In this document: piece after piece, positions 16,078-24,477 of the stretch | Numbering within the stretch: the stretch's first letter is position 1 | Layout of the letters: the number at the start of each line of letters is the position of its first letter | From: Acidimicrobiaceae bacterium | Lineage (GTDB): Bacteria; Actinomycetota; Acidimicrobiia; Acidimicrobiales; RAAP-2 | Direction: 5' to 3' | Length of the DNA stretch: 60,127 nucleotides | Assembly: GCA_003162395.1 (NCBI GenBank) | Contig: PMON01000076.1 | Coordinates: 1-60,127, forward strand | Notes under the pieces: generated by a model | The model's input: the letters and a program-made list of their open reading frames with translations, nothing else | What the model was told of the DNA's origin: nothing | Databases searched by the model: none | Position numbers and translations under genes: made by a program

Positions 16078-16965
16078 TTACTTCGGGGGGATCTGCGTCC
16101 CCGCAGCGGTTGTCGCAGTTGCCGAGGCGAGGTCCCAGGTCCCTCCGTCCAGCATCAGGTTCTCGCCGTTCGACTGGTTCGCGCCCGAGTCACCAGAGTA
16201 CGTGTACACGGGGAACGAGTTGAACGTGACCTGCTTTGACGAACCCCTGGAGATGAACCCGATCTTGCCCTTCACGCCGGCTGCGACCGCGATGGAGGTC
16301 GTCGAGGACGTCACGAGCAGCGGCGGCCAGAACGTGAGGCACGAGCCGGTGCAGTGCAGCGTCCCGCCCGTCTCGACCGAGAGCGCGTAGAGCGTGAGGT
16401 GCGTCGCGTCCTCCAGCACGCTCGTGTACTTGCCCGCGGTCCCGGACTGCAGGAGCGGGGCGACGGGGGTCGCGGCGGCTGACTTCGCCGCGGCTCGCAG
16501 CATGGACCACGTGCCGCCGTCCGCGGCAACCGCCTCGCCGTTCGACTGGTTCGGCCCTTTGTCGCCCTTGAAGGCGTACACAGGATAGGTGTTGACGGTC
16601 ACCTGCTTTTGCGTCTTGGACCTCGCCACAAAGCCGATCTTGCCCTTCACCGTGCCGGCGACCACGATCGACCTCGTGGCCGTCGGGACGAGGAGCGGGA
16701 GCCACAGCGTGAGGCACGTCTTGGCGACGCAGTGCAGCTTCGCGCCCTTCTCGATCGAGAGGAGGTAGAGCGTCCGAGAGGCATGGTTCTCGAGGACGCC
16801 CGAGTAGTTGGGGATGTTGGCAGCGTGAATGGCGGGGGTCGACGACGCCGACGCGGTGCCCTGCACGACCACGAGTGGTGCCACCGCGAGCGAGGCGGTG
16901 CCGACGAGGGCACCCAGGCGAGTCAGGCGGGGACGATTCGACGGGCGGATCGACGAGGCTGGCAT
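16078..16965 (-). CDS. Secreted protein with two PF03640 (COG4315-type) repeats
   Basis: A 295-residue protein with a Sec signal peptide (LGALVGTASLAVAPLVVVQGTASA) and AGGAG before ATG 16965. Two tandem copies of the secreted repeat follow. Each contains a LYLLS/LYALS strand, a pair of Cys (LHCVAKTC; LHCTGSC), a LWLPLL/FWPPLL block and NTYPVYAFKGDKGPNQSNG or its equivalent, ending in DGGTW. Family knowledge: function unknown, often encoded beside ECF sigma and anti-sigma pairs in actinobacteria. It may be the extracellular partner or main target of this sigma system. The paired Cys in each repeat could form a disulphide or bind a cofactor. Confidence 0.85.
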   Translation of the reverse strand: MPASSIRPSNRPRLTRLGALVGTASLAVAPLVVVQGTASASSTPAIHAANIPNYSGVLENHASRTLYLLSIEKGAKLHCVAKTCLTLWLPLLVPTATRSIVVAGTVKGKIGFVARSKTQKQVTVNTYPVYAFKGDKGPNQSNGEAVAADGGTWSMLRAAAKSAAATPVAPLLQSGTAGKYTSVLEDATHLTLYALSVETGGTLHCTGSCLTFWPPLLVTSSTTSIAVAAGVKGKIGFISRGSSKQVTFNSFPVYTYSGDSGANQSNGENLMLDGGTWDLASATATTAAGTQIPPK

Positions 16966-17165
16966 GGCGGCTCCTGGACGTCAGTCTGCGAGCGCCCCTG
17001 CGGCTCCCACACCACTGACTACCTGTCACGCCCTGGAATCATTCATCCAGGTCGGTGCCGAGCCTCCCGACGCGACGAGCCCCGGTCCGTGACGAGGGTT
17101 TTCCGAGCGTGCACGCACGGTCGGTGGCTACACTCGGGCGATGCCGATGTTCGTCATGGTCCGTC

Positions 17166-17750
17166 GTGCCCGCGGCTCCGCGGCGCTGGGGATGGCACCA
17201 GCTCGATAGACAGTGGGCAGCGACGCTCGTCGGCGATGCCCAGATCTCACCCGGCGATCTCGTCATCGACGTCGGCGCCGGCACCGGAGTGATCACCCAG
17301 CAACTGGTGGATCGCGGGGCGCGCGTGCTGGCCGTCGAGCTGCACCCCGGGCGGGCGACGTCACTGCGCCAGCAATTTGCTCGCCACCACGTGACAGTCA
17401 TCGTCGCGGACGCGGCGGACCTCCGCCTCCCTCGTCGCCCGTTCCGCGTCGTCGCCAACCCACCGTTCTCGGCGACGACGGGGCTGTTGCGACGGCTCAC
17501 CGCACCCGGCAGCAGGCTGGTACGCGCTGACCTCATCGTTCCCTGGCACGTTGCCCGGCGGTGGGCGACGGGTGACCCCCCGGGCTCGCATCGATGGCGA
17601 CGCGAGTACGTCGCCGTCGAGGGTCGCTCGTTGCCGCGCTCGGCGTTTGCACCACCGGCGCCGAACGGGGTCGCGGTCCTCACCATTCGACGCGCTCCGT
17701 CGGGGGCCCGTCGGCGGCGCGACGTGGGCCGCGTGACGCGGCGGACGTGA
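17166..17750 (+). CDS. Erm/KsgA-like rRNA adenine N6-methyltransferase, short form
   Basis: A 194-residue protein from GTG 17166. The Rossmann methyltransferase domain shows motif I LVIDVGAGTGVITQQLV, the acidic loop VLAVELHPGR, VIVADAADLRLP and the N6-adenine catalytic motif VVANPPFSAT (NPPF). The block LPRSAFAPPAPNGVAVLTI marks the KsgA/Erm family. It is clearly shorter than Erm or KsgA proteins (about 250-280 residues) and lacks most of the C-terminal helical RNA-binding domain. It may methylate 23S rRNA A2058 and give macrolide resistance like actinobacterial Erm enzymes, or modify another RNA. The sequence does not decide this. It stands alone, converging with the aminopeptidase gene. 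Confidence 0.75.
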   Translation: MPAAPRRWGWHQLDRQWAATLVGDAQISPGDLVIDVGAGTGVITQQLVDRGARVLAVELHPGRATSLRQQFARHHVTVIVADAADLRLPRRPFRVVANPPFSATTGLLRRLTAPGSRLVRADLIVPWHVARRWATGDPPGSHRWRREYVAVEGRSLPRSAFAPPAPNGVAVLTIRRAPSGARRRRDVGRVTRRT

Positions 17751-17782
17751 ACGGTCGCGTCGCGGTGTGCCCGCGAGCTGGC

Positions 17783-19282
17783 TTAGAGTCCGAGCTGCGG
17801 CGCGGGCCGCGAGAAGAGCTCGGTCATCCACGACTCGATCGCGTCGGGGTCGCGCGGCAACGCCGCCGACAGCACTCGGCAGCCGTCCTCGGTGACGACC
17901 AAGTCGTCTTCGATCCGCACCCCGATGCCGCGGTACTGCTCGGGCACGGTGAGATCGTCAGGCTGGAAGTAGAGGCCCGGCTCCACCGTCAGGACGTAGC
18001 CCACCTCGAGCGGTCCCTTGAAGTAAGTCGTCTCTCTCGCGTGCGAGCAGTCGTGGACGTCGATGCCCAGCATGTGCGACACCCCGTGCAGGGTGTAGCG
18101 CGCGTGCAGTGGAAGCTCGGTGCGCATCGCCTCGGCGGGGCCAACCGAGAGGATCCCGAGGTCGAGCAGCCCCTGGGAGAGCACCTTCATCGCCGCGGTG
18201 TTCGGATCGCGGAACCCGGCACCTGGCCGGACCACGTCGATTGCTGCCTGCTGGGCCGCGAGGACGAGCTCGTAGATCTCGCGCTGCGGCGTGGTGAAGG
18301 TGCCGGTGACCGGCATCGTTCGGGTGACGTCCGCGGTATACAGGTCCCGCACCTCGATGCCAGCATCGAGCAGCAGCAGGTCGCCGTCGACAACGATCCC
18401 GTCGTTGTTGGTCCAGTGAAGGATCGTCGCGTGCGAGCCGGCTGCGGCGATCGTGTTGTAGCCGACGTCGTTGCCGTCGACTCGCGCCCGAAGATTGAAC
18501 ACGCCTTCGATGACGCGCTCGCTGCGGCCGATCGCGGTGGGGAGCGCGCGGACGACGTCCTCGAAGCCGAGCACCGTGAGGTCGACGGCCTCTTGGAGGC
18601 GCGCCAGCTCGAAGTCGTCCTTCACGAGCCGGAGCTCGCTCAGCGACGTCGCGAGCTGCGCGTCGCTGTCCGATGGCGCGACGACCGCGTCGACTCGCGC
18701 GTCGTAACCACGGAGCGCCACGACCTTCGAGGGCTCGAGCGCGACGAGATCCTTCTCGAGCTGGTCCCTCGGTGCGGTGTCGATGGCCCACCTGCTTGCC
18801 GCCTCGTGCAGCCCGCGACGCGGTCCGACCCACGCTTCGCCGTAGCGCGAGTCGCTGAAGAAGCGGTGCGACGAGCTGTCGCGGCGCTCCTCGACGTACA
18901 GCGTCGCCTCAATCTCATGGCCCTCTGGGTGCACGACGACGACTGCGTCGACGTCGTCGCACGCCGTCAGCCAGTAGAAGTCTGATCCGGGGCGGAATCG
19001 AAAGTCCGTGTCGTTGGCCCGCACTTTCAGGCCGCCGCTCGGCACGACGAGGGTCTTGCCGGCGAAGGCGGCGCGCACGCCCGAGCGTCGTACCCGGGTC
19101 CGATCGGCCGCAGGATGCGGGGGCTCGGCAACCGTCTGGGGAGCCCAGTCGTGCGTCATGTACTCGACGAACGGGCGCGGCAGTGGCGGCCGGTGCGCAC
19201 CTGCCCAGATCCAGTGCTCGCTTTCCGGGTTGTCCTCGGAGACGTCCGGTTCGGGGTAGGTGGGCTCCTCGTCTGGTGTCAC
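17783..19282 (-). CDS. Xaa-Pro aminopeptidase (M24, aminopeptidase P family)
   Basis: A 499-residue enzyme from GTG 19282; the frame is open for another 300 bases, but that part lies in the upstream intergenic region and looks non-coding. The N-terminal AMP_N domain (TLVVPSGGLKVRANDTDFRFR) is followed by the pita-bread domain. Its five metal ligands are visible: two Asp in LLLLDAGIEVRDLYTADVTRT, His in HGVSHMLGIDVHD, Glu in LTVEPGLYF and Glu in GVRIEDDLVVTEDG. It is a cytosolic dimetal (Mn/Co) peptidase that removes an N-terminal residue linked to proline and acts in peptide turnover. It is divergent from the secreted/NHL pair. Confidence 0.93.
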   Translation of the reverse strand: MTPDEEPTYPEPDVSEDNPESEHWIWAGAHRPPLPRPFVEYMTHDWAPQTVAEPPHPAADRTRVRRSGVRAAFAGKTLVVPSGGLKVRANDTDFRFRPGSDFYWLTACDDVDAVVVVHPEGHEIEATLYVEERRDSSSHRFFSDSRYGEAWVGPRRGLHEAASRWAIDTAPRDQLEKDLVALEPSKVVALRGYDARVDAVVAPSDSDAQLATSLSELRLVKDDFELARLQEAVDLTVLGFEDVVRALPTAIGRSERVIEGVFNLRARVDGNDVGYNTIAAAGSHATILHWTNNDGIVVDGDLLLLDAGIEVRDLYTADVTRTMPVTGTFTTPQREIYELVLAAQQAAIDVVRPGAGFRDPNTAAMKVLSQGLLDLGILSVGPAEAMRTELPLHARYTLHGVSHMLGIDVHDCSHARETTYFKGPLEVGYVLTVEPGLYFQPDDLTVPEQYRGIGVRIEDDLVVTEDGCRVLSAALPRDPDAIESWMTELFSRPAPQLGL

Positions 19283-19617
19283 CAACTCAATGTACCCGTC
19301 ACCGCCGTTTGGGCTGGTCGCGTGCGCCGGACCCGGCGCTGGCCAGTTGGTTTGCCAAAGTGGGTGCGAGGGTCCCCGCACAGCCACATGCCCGAGCTGG
19401 GAGGGCGTCTTTGCGATCGGGCCTCGCTCGGCGGTCTCGTCGGGATCGCTCACGACGCTTGATCGTGTCAGGTGGGCTCGACTTCTCACGGTGTCGAGGA
19501 CGTCGGACAGGGGGAGAGCGTCGGTGCTCTTTGCGCGTGTCACCACCGGCGACTTCGCCGCGAATTCGCAGCCCGCCATTTTCGAGTTCGGTGCTACGGT
19601 TTCGCGAGGTTAAACAG
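19283..19617. other. Intergenic region upstream of the secreted/NHL gene pair
   Basis: The 335 bases between divergent genes carry no convincing coding frame. An open minus-strand frame continuing the aminopeptidase lacks family similarity. The last 80 bases (from about 19540) are less GC-rich and should hold the plus-strand promoter, but no clear -35/-10 pair was found. Confidence 0.4.
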
Positions 19618-20592
19618 ATGCAGCGCTGGACACACGCCGGACGTGGCGCAAAGTACACACTTCTCGTGGGCATCCTCCTAGGGGTGGCCAGCCTCGTGCT
19701 GAACCAAAACGCGTACGCGCAAACGCAGTTCGGTTACCCCGGCAATCCTGCGACACCGAGCATTCCAACCGGTCCTTCGCTCGGCTGCACGCCGTCCGGC
19801 ATGAGCAACGCGTCATGGGTGTGCGGTTTCAATCCCGGGACCACGGTCAAGTTCCTCGTCGACGGACGCGTCGCAGGGACGGCGACGTCGGACGCGAATG
19901 GCTGCGTCCTCGTCGCGATCACGTTCCTCGCAGGTGAAGTGCAGATCGACGGCAACGCGCCCGTGCCGGTGCGACACGGAGGGAACTACGTCACCATCCT
20001 CGGCCACAAGACCGAGTCCGGCGCGGACGTAACGGTGGGACTCCGGCTTCCGTTCTCGACGCCGAGAGGCGACAACAACGCGTGTGTCGTCTCGTCGTCG
20101 GGTCCGCCGTCGACGGGAACCGTGTTCCCGACTCGACCGACGAGTAGCACGCTGCCCATTGAGACCACGGCCCACGGCTTCTCTCCGTCCACGCTCGCGA
20201 AGTCGATCGAGACGCCGCTCGTGATCTCCCCGAACCGAGTGATCTTGGCGACGAGCCTGCTCGCTGCAGTGCTCGCCGCGATCCTGTCGGCAGGTGCGCT
20301 CGGGGCGATGTGGACGTCAGGGGGCGCCGCGGGAGGCAGCCCCGTCGGCGCGTCGGGGGCTGGCACCACGCCACCACCGGGGGAGCCGCCAACGGGCCCG
20401 GGGGGAACCGGGGGCTCGAGCGGTCCTGGGCCTGGAGGTCCGAGCGGTCCAAGCGGTCCAAGTGCCCCGAGTGGTCCATCTCCGGACAGCGTGACGAGCG
20501 CACCGAGCAGTGCGCCCAGTGTCGCTCGAGGAACGAGCGCGTTCACGCGCCCTGACGTCGGATCGACAGGTGGGGGAGGTGGCGGCAGCTGA
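19618..20592 (+). CDS. Secreted/membrane-anchored protein with Gly-Pro-Ser-rich tail
   Basis: A 324-residue protein from ATG 19618. A signal peptide (TLLVGILLGVASLVLNQNAYAQ) precedes a beta-rich domain of about 130 residues (FNPGTTVKFLVDGRVAGTATSDANG) that resembles Ig-like or IPT-type surface domains. It carries Cys residues at LGCTPSG and WVCGF. A membrane helix follows at about residues 204-228 (VILATSLLAAVLAAILSAGALG). The C-terminal 95 residues are low-complexity Gly, Pro, Ser and Thr, with collagen-like GPSGPSGPSAPSGPS. If the signal is cleaved, the beta domain is outside and the tail is cytoplasmic. No known family was recognised. The stop is coupled (TGATG) to the NHL membrane protein, so the two probably work together at the envelope. 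Confidence 0.7.
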   Translation: MQRWTHAGRGAKYTLLVGILLGVASLVLNQNAYAQTQFGYPGNPATPSIPTGPSLGCTPSGMSNASWVCGFNPGTTVKFLVDGRVAGTATSDANGCVLVAITFLAGEVQIDGNAPVPVRHGGNYVTILGHKTESGADVTVGLRLPFSTPRGDNNACVVSSSGPPSTGTVFPTRPTSSTLPIETTAHGFSPSTLAKSIETPLVISPNRVILATSLLAAVLAAILSAGALGAMWTSGGAAGGSPVGASGAGTTPPPGEPPTGPGGTGGSSGPGPGGPSGPSGPSAPSGPSPDSVTSAPSSAPSVARGTSAFTRPDVGSTGGGGGGS

Positions 20593-23417
20593 TGAGCGGA
20601 CCATCTGACAGCCACGTCGAAGGCGTGAACGATCCTCCCACCGGCAGCTTCGACACCTCGGCGATTGCCACGGCCATCGCAGAGCCGAACGCGCGAGCTC
20701 GCGTCGGCGCGACCAAGTTGATGGGACACCGCGCCGCCGACTCGCTCACGCGACACGGAGCGGCGAGGACCTCGTGGGCGACCCCGATGCTGGCCACGTC
20801 GATCAGCGACGGCGGGTACCTGCGCGCGATGCTCGGCAACGCCTACTTCGCGCTGCCGATCGCGGGCCTGGTGCTCGGGATCATTTCGGGCGTCACGACG
20901 TCGGGGCTCGCAGTCCCGCCGTCGCTCACGCTCACGCTCGTCCTGATCGTCATCGGGGCATTCGATGCCCTGTCCGGTCTCCTCGCACTCGCAGGGTTTG
21001 CGATCGTCACCCTCGCGATGGGCAACCTCGTTGGGTCGCACATGCTGAATGCGGCGCCCGGGCAGCAGACCGCGGTCTTCACCCTGACGGGGCTGCTCGG
21101 CCTCGCCGTGCTGTGGTTCGCGGGAACCCAGGTCCCGCTCCGCCTCCGGCCGCCGCGCCCGCACCGCGACGGCCCGGCCGCCAGCGTCTGGTTGCAACGG
21201 GGGATCGATTTCGCCATGGCGCCCATCATCGGGACGCTCATCATCTGGCTCACCGCGTGGCAGATGCCGACGCTCGCCGGAAGTGGCCCCCAGGAGCTCT
21301 TCGTCTCCATTCAGAACCACCTCCACGTCGTCAAGATCGTGGCGTTTGTCGCGATCCTCGCGCGCGTGCTCCTGCAGTCGACGGCGGACCACCACTTCGC
21401 CGAGCGCCGAGCCGTGGTCGCCGCCGAGGAGCCGTCCGCACGACCGGTCCCGATGGCGGTGCTCTTCTGGCTGATCCGGGGCGCCTTCGCGCTCATGATC
21501 CTCTGGGAGTTCCTGGGCTTCGGGTGGATGACCTGGGCGGCACTCGGGCTCTTCCTCGTGCTCACCCCGCTCGCGTGGGCCGGTCGCCAGCTCCCCGAGC
21601 GGACGCTGTCGCAGTCCCGGTACCCGTTGTACTTCCTGCGCATCGTGGTCGTCCTCGTGCTCGCCGAGCTGCTCTTGAGCCAGGTGACGCGCCACATGGT
21701 CAACGGGACCCCGATGCTCGGCAGCATTCTCATCGGCATCGGGATCATCCTCGCCGTGTTCGCGTTCTTCCAGCAGGCGATCTCGTTCGGGCAGCGGACC
21801 GACATCTGGACCGTGGTCGCCGACGTCATCGGCATCGCGCTCGTCGTGCTCTTGGTCGAGGGCGTCATCGGCATCGGCATCACGCCCTTTTCTGACCCAC
21901 ACGGTGTCTACGTGGCCCCGACGGGCGCCATCTTCGTCGCCGACTCGTCGAACAACCGGGTCGTCATGGACATGAAGAGCGGCTACCGAGAGACGATCGG
22001 CATCGGCCTCAACCGCCCCGCCGCTGTGGTGGCCGACGGCGGCACGGACGGCTACGTGTACATCGCCGACGCCGGGAACAACCGGATCGTGCGACTGAGC
22101 GGCCTCTTGAACGACACCGTCGGCTCGAACACCTTCAGCCTCGCGCTCGCAGGCGTCGCCCCCGGCCTCGCGCTCGCGGACGGGGCGACGACGCAGGTCA
22201 GCTTGGGCAACGGCCTCAACGACCCGCAGTCCGTGAGCGTGGACGGGCTCGGCGACCTGTTCGTGGCCGACACCGGGAACGGACGGATCGTCGAGATCCC
22301 CCGCACGGACCAGAACCACCAAAAGGTGTTCCTCACGGGTCTCGATGACCCGCTCGCGGTGCTGTGTGACCCGTTCTACACCGAGACCGTCTACGTCGCG
22401 GACACCGGCGCCGGTGAGGTGCTCAAGATCCTTCCGAACGGCAAGAAGTCGGTCTTCCTCCGCGGCCTCGACGAGCCCTCGGGGCTGGCGGAGGACCCGT
22501 GGGGCGACTTCTACGTCTCTGAGATGGGCAACGGCGAGGTCATCAAGGTCACGCCGTCCAAGCAGGTCTCGGTCATCGACCGGGGCCTCGGGCACCCGCG
22601 AGGGCTCGCGGTCGACGCCCTCGGCGACGTGTTCATCGCCGACACCGACGGCGGGCAGGTGAAGATCGTCGCGACCGCCCGCGAGCACCAGCTCGAGACC
22701 CACGGCATCCCTGACCCCTCCGCGGTGGCCTCCGCGTCCTCGGGAGCCGTCTACGTGACCGACGAGTCCCAGGGCTGGCTCCAAGAGTGGGACCACGGCG
22801 CGCTGCGGACCATCGCGACGGGCCTCGCCCAGCCGACCGGCGTCGCCGCAGGGTCGAACGGCGAGGTCTGGGTCGACACGGCAGGCGGCAGCCTCGTGCT
22901 CGTCCAGCCCGACGGGACGTGGCGAGTCGTGACGAGCGGCCTCCATACGCCGCGCCAGCTCTACGCGACCCCCAACTCGAGCGGCTCGGTCCTCGTCGTC
23001 GAACAGCAGAGCGGCAAGGTCGTCGAGGTCTCCTCCAGCGGGACCGTGGGGACGCTGCTCTCCGGACTCAACCGGCCCGTGGCGGTCGCCGAGGACGCCC
23101 ACGGCGACTTCGTCGTCGCCCAGCGCGACGGCCAGGTCAACGAGTACGCGGCGAACGGCAAGAAGTCACATCTTTACAACCTGCTTGGCGTCACGGCCAT
23201 CGCGATGGACGCGCTGGGCAACAGCTACGCCGCGTCGTCGACCTACCGCCTCGTCGTCATGCACGTCGCGGCAACGGGCTTGGACGCGGTCGTGAGCAGG
23301 GACTACCGGTCGCTCTCGGGCGAGAGCGTGACGTCCAGCGGGAGCCTGTGGATCGCCGACAAGAAGAGCCTCGGGCTCTTCGTGGTCAATCCCACCCCGC
23401 TGTTCACCCAGCTGTAG
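20592..23417 (+). CDS. Polytopic membrane protein with C-terminal NHL-type beta-propeller
   Basis: A 941-residue protein whose ATG 20592 shares one base with the preceding stop. After a basic 80-residue N-terminus come about ten to eleven hydrophobic helices (residues 82-430). A propeller of roughly 500 residues follows with repeated NHL units such as IFVADSSNNRVV, VYIADAGNNRIV, LFVADTGNGRIV and VFIADTDGGQV. The propeller follows the last helix (ALVVLLVEGVIGIGI) and probably lies outside. NHL propellers bind proteins, sugars or nucleic acids, and some are enzymes (Vgb-like lyases). No catalytic set could be assigned. With the partner at 19618 it forms a two-gene envelope module of unknown function. 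It overlaps the convergent epimerase gene by 14 bases. Confidence 0.8.
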   Translation: MSGPSDSHVEGVNDPPTGSFDTSAIATAIAEPNARARVGATKLMGHRAADSLTRHGAARTSWATPMLATSISDGGYLRAMLGNAYFALPIAGLVLGIISGVTTSGLAVPPSLTLTLVLIVIGAFDALSGLLALAGFAIVTLAMGNLVGSHMLNAAPGQQTAVFTLTGLLGLAVLWFAGTQVPLRLRPPRPHRDGPAASVWLQRGIDFAMAPIIGTLIIWLTAWQMPTLAGSGPQELFVSIQNHLHVVKIVAFVAILARVLLQSTADHHFAERRAVVAAEEPSARPVPMAVLFWLIRGAFALMILWEFLGFGWMTWAALGLFLVLTPLAWAGRQLPERTLSQSRYPLYFLRIVVVLVLAELLLSQVTRHMVNGTPMLGSILIGIGIILAVFAFFQQAISFGQRTDIWTVVADVIGIALVVLLVEGVIGIGITPFSDPHGVYVAPTGAIFVADSSNNRVVMDMKSGYRETIGIGLNRPAAVVADGGTDGYVYIADAGNNRIVRLSGLLNDTVGSNTFSLALAGVAPGLALADGATTQVSLGNGLNDPQSVSVDGLGDLFVADTGNGRIVEIPRTDQNHQKVFLTGLDDPLAVLCDPFYTETVYVADTGAGEVLKILPNGKKSVFLRGLDEPSGLAEDPWGDFYVSEMGNGEVIKVTPSKQVSVIDRGLGHPRGLAVDALGDVFIADTDGGQVKIVATAREHQLETHGIPDPSAVASASSGAVYVTDESQGWLQEWDHGALRTIATGLAQPTGVAAGSNGEVWVDTAGGSLVLVQPDGTWRVVTSGLHTPRQLYATPNSSGSVLVVEQQSGKVVEVSSSGTVGTLLSGLNRPVAVAEDAHGDFVVAQRDGQVNEYAANGKKSHLYNLLGVTAIAMDALGNSYAASSTYRLVVMHVAATGLDAVVSRDYRSLSGESVTSSGSLWIADKKSLGLFVVNPTPLFTQL

Positions 23418-24477
23418 ACGAGGGCACCCCGGCTCGGATCGCGCCCGCGCGGCGCGCCGCGACGTAGCCGTGCTCGAGGAAGAACGCGATCGCGTCGGCA
23501 AGCGCGTCGCGCGTCGGCCTCGAGGCGTACCCGAGCTCCTCGCGCGCCCTCGCGTCGTCGAAGCGCATGTGCGTCGCGCCCATGCGGGCCCCCTCGAGGG
23601 GGACGTGCGGCTCGCGGCGAAGGAGCCGCGCCTCGATGGCGTCGCTCGCGAAGGCTGCTGCCAGGGTCACCGCGCTCGGCACGCGCAGCGTCGGTGCTCG
23701 CAGCCCGCTCAGCTCGGCGAGCTGCGCGAGGAGCGACTGCATCGAGACGTTCTCGCCTCCGAGGACGTAGCTCACCCCCTGTCGGCCGCGCTCGAGCGCG
23801 AGCACGTGCCCCTCGGCGAGGTCGTCGACGTGCACGACGTTGAGCGTGGTGTCCACGTAGCCGGGGACCTTGCCGTTGAGGAAGTCGAGCACGAGCTTGC
23901 CCGTGGGCGTGGGCCGTCGATCGCCCGGGCCGACGGGGAAGGTCGGGTGCGCGAGGACCACCGGTGCGCCCTGTGCGCCGAGGCGGAGCACCTCGTGCTC
24001 GGCGACGTACTTGGACCGCTTGTAGTTCCCGAAGAGGTGCTCGACGTGGGCGTAGTCGTCCTCGCTCGCGGTCCCGCCCTGCAGCGTCGCCTGCAGCCCG
24101 ATCGTCGCGACCGAGGACGTGTAGCAGATGCGCTCGACCCCGCTGCGCCACGCGGCAGCGACGACGTTGCGGCTGCCCTCAACGTTTGCTCGGTAGTAGA
24201 GGTCGGGATCCTTCGGCCAGAACGCATAGCGGGCGGCGACGTGGAAGCAGAAGCGCGCACCGGCGAAGGCGCCCTCGAGCGAGGCCGCGTCGCTGATGTC
24301 CGCCGTCACGATGTCAGTGGACACGCCGTCCAGCACGTCGGTCGCCTGGGCCTCGGTGCCCGGCTCGACGATCGCCACCACCGTGGCGCCACGCGACGAG
24401 AGCGCACGCGCGATGGCCGAGCCGATAAACCCGGCCGCGCCGGTCACGACGACCCGGTCGCCAGGTATGACCGCCAT
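23404..24477 (-). CDS. NAD(P)-dependent epimerase/dehydratase or dihydroflavonol-4-reductase-like SDR
   Basis: A 357-residue extended SDR. ATG 24477 shares a base with the aminotransferase stop (TGATG). The Rossmann motif VVVTGAAGFIGSAIARAL is followed by YAFWPKDPDLYYRANVEGSRNVV, then SSVATIG. The catalytic YKRSKYVAE (YxxxK) comes next, then HPTFPVGPGDRRPTPTGKLVLDFLNGKVPGYVDTTLNVVHVDDLAEGH. These blocks match the dihydroflavonol-reductase/HpnA-like branch. HpnA-like proteins occur in hopanoid and related lipid loci, but no squalene cyclase is in this window, so the pathway is open. The tight link to a class-III aminotransferase suggests a shared aminated sugar or lipid head-group product. Confidence 0.82.
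   Translation of the reverse strand: MAVIPGDRVVVTGAAGFIGSAIARALSSRGATVVAIVEPGTEAQATDVLDGVSTDIVTADISDAASLEGAFAGARFCFHVAARYAFWPKDPDLYYRANVEGSRNVVAAAWRSGVERICYTSSVATIGLQATLQGGTASEDDYAHVEHLFGNYKRSKYVAEHEVLRLGAQGAPVVLAHPTFPVGPGDRRPTPTGKLVLDFLNGKVPGYVDTTLNVVHVDDLAEGHVLALERGRQGVSYVLGGENVSMQSLLAQLAELSGLRAPTLRVPSAVTLAAAFASDAIEARLLRREPHVPLEGARMGATHMRFDDARAREELGYASRPTRDALADAIAFFLEHGYVAARRAGAIRAGVPSSTAG

Noticed and set aside
19283-19579. N-terminal extension of the Xaa-Pro aminopeptidase
   Set aside because: It lies in the divergent promoter region, shows no family similarity, and GTG 19282 gives a normal-length enzyme.
19986-23102. A 1038-codon minus-strand frame opposite the NHL protein gene
   Set aside because: It is a composition-driven shadow of the plus-strand repeats; its product is low-complexity Arg/Asp/Glu/Gly-rich.
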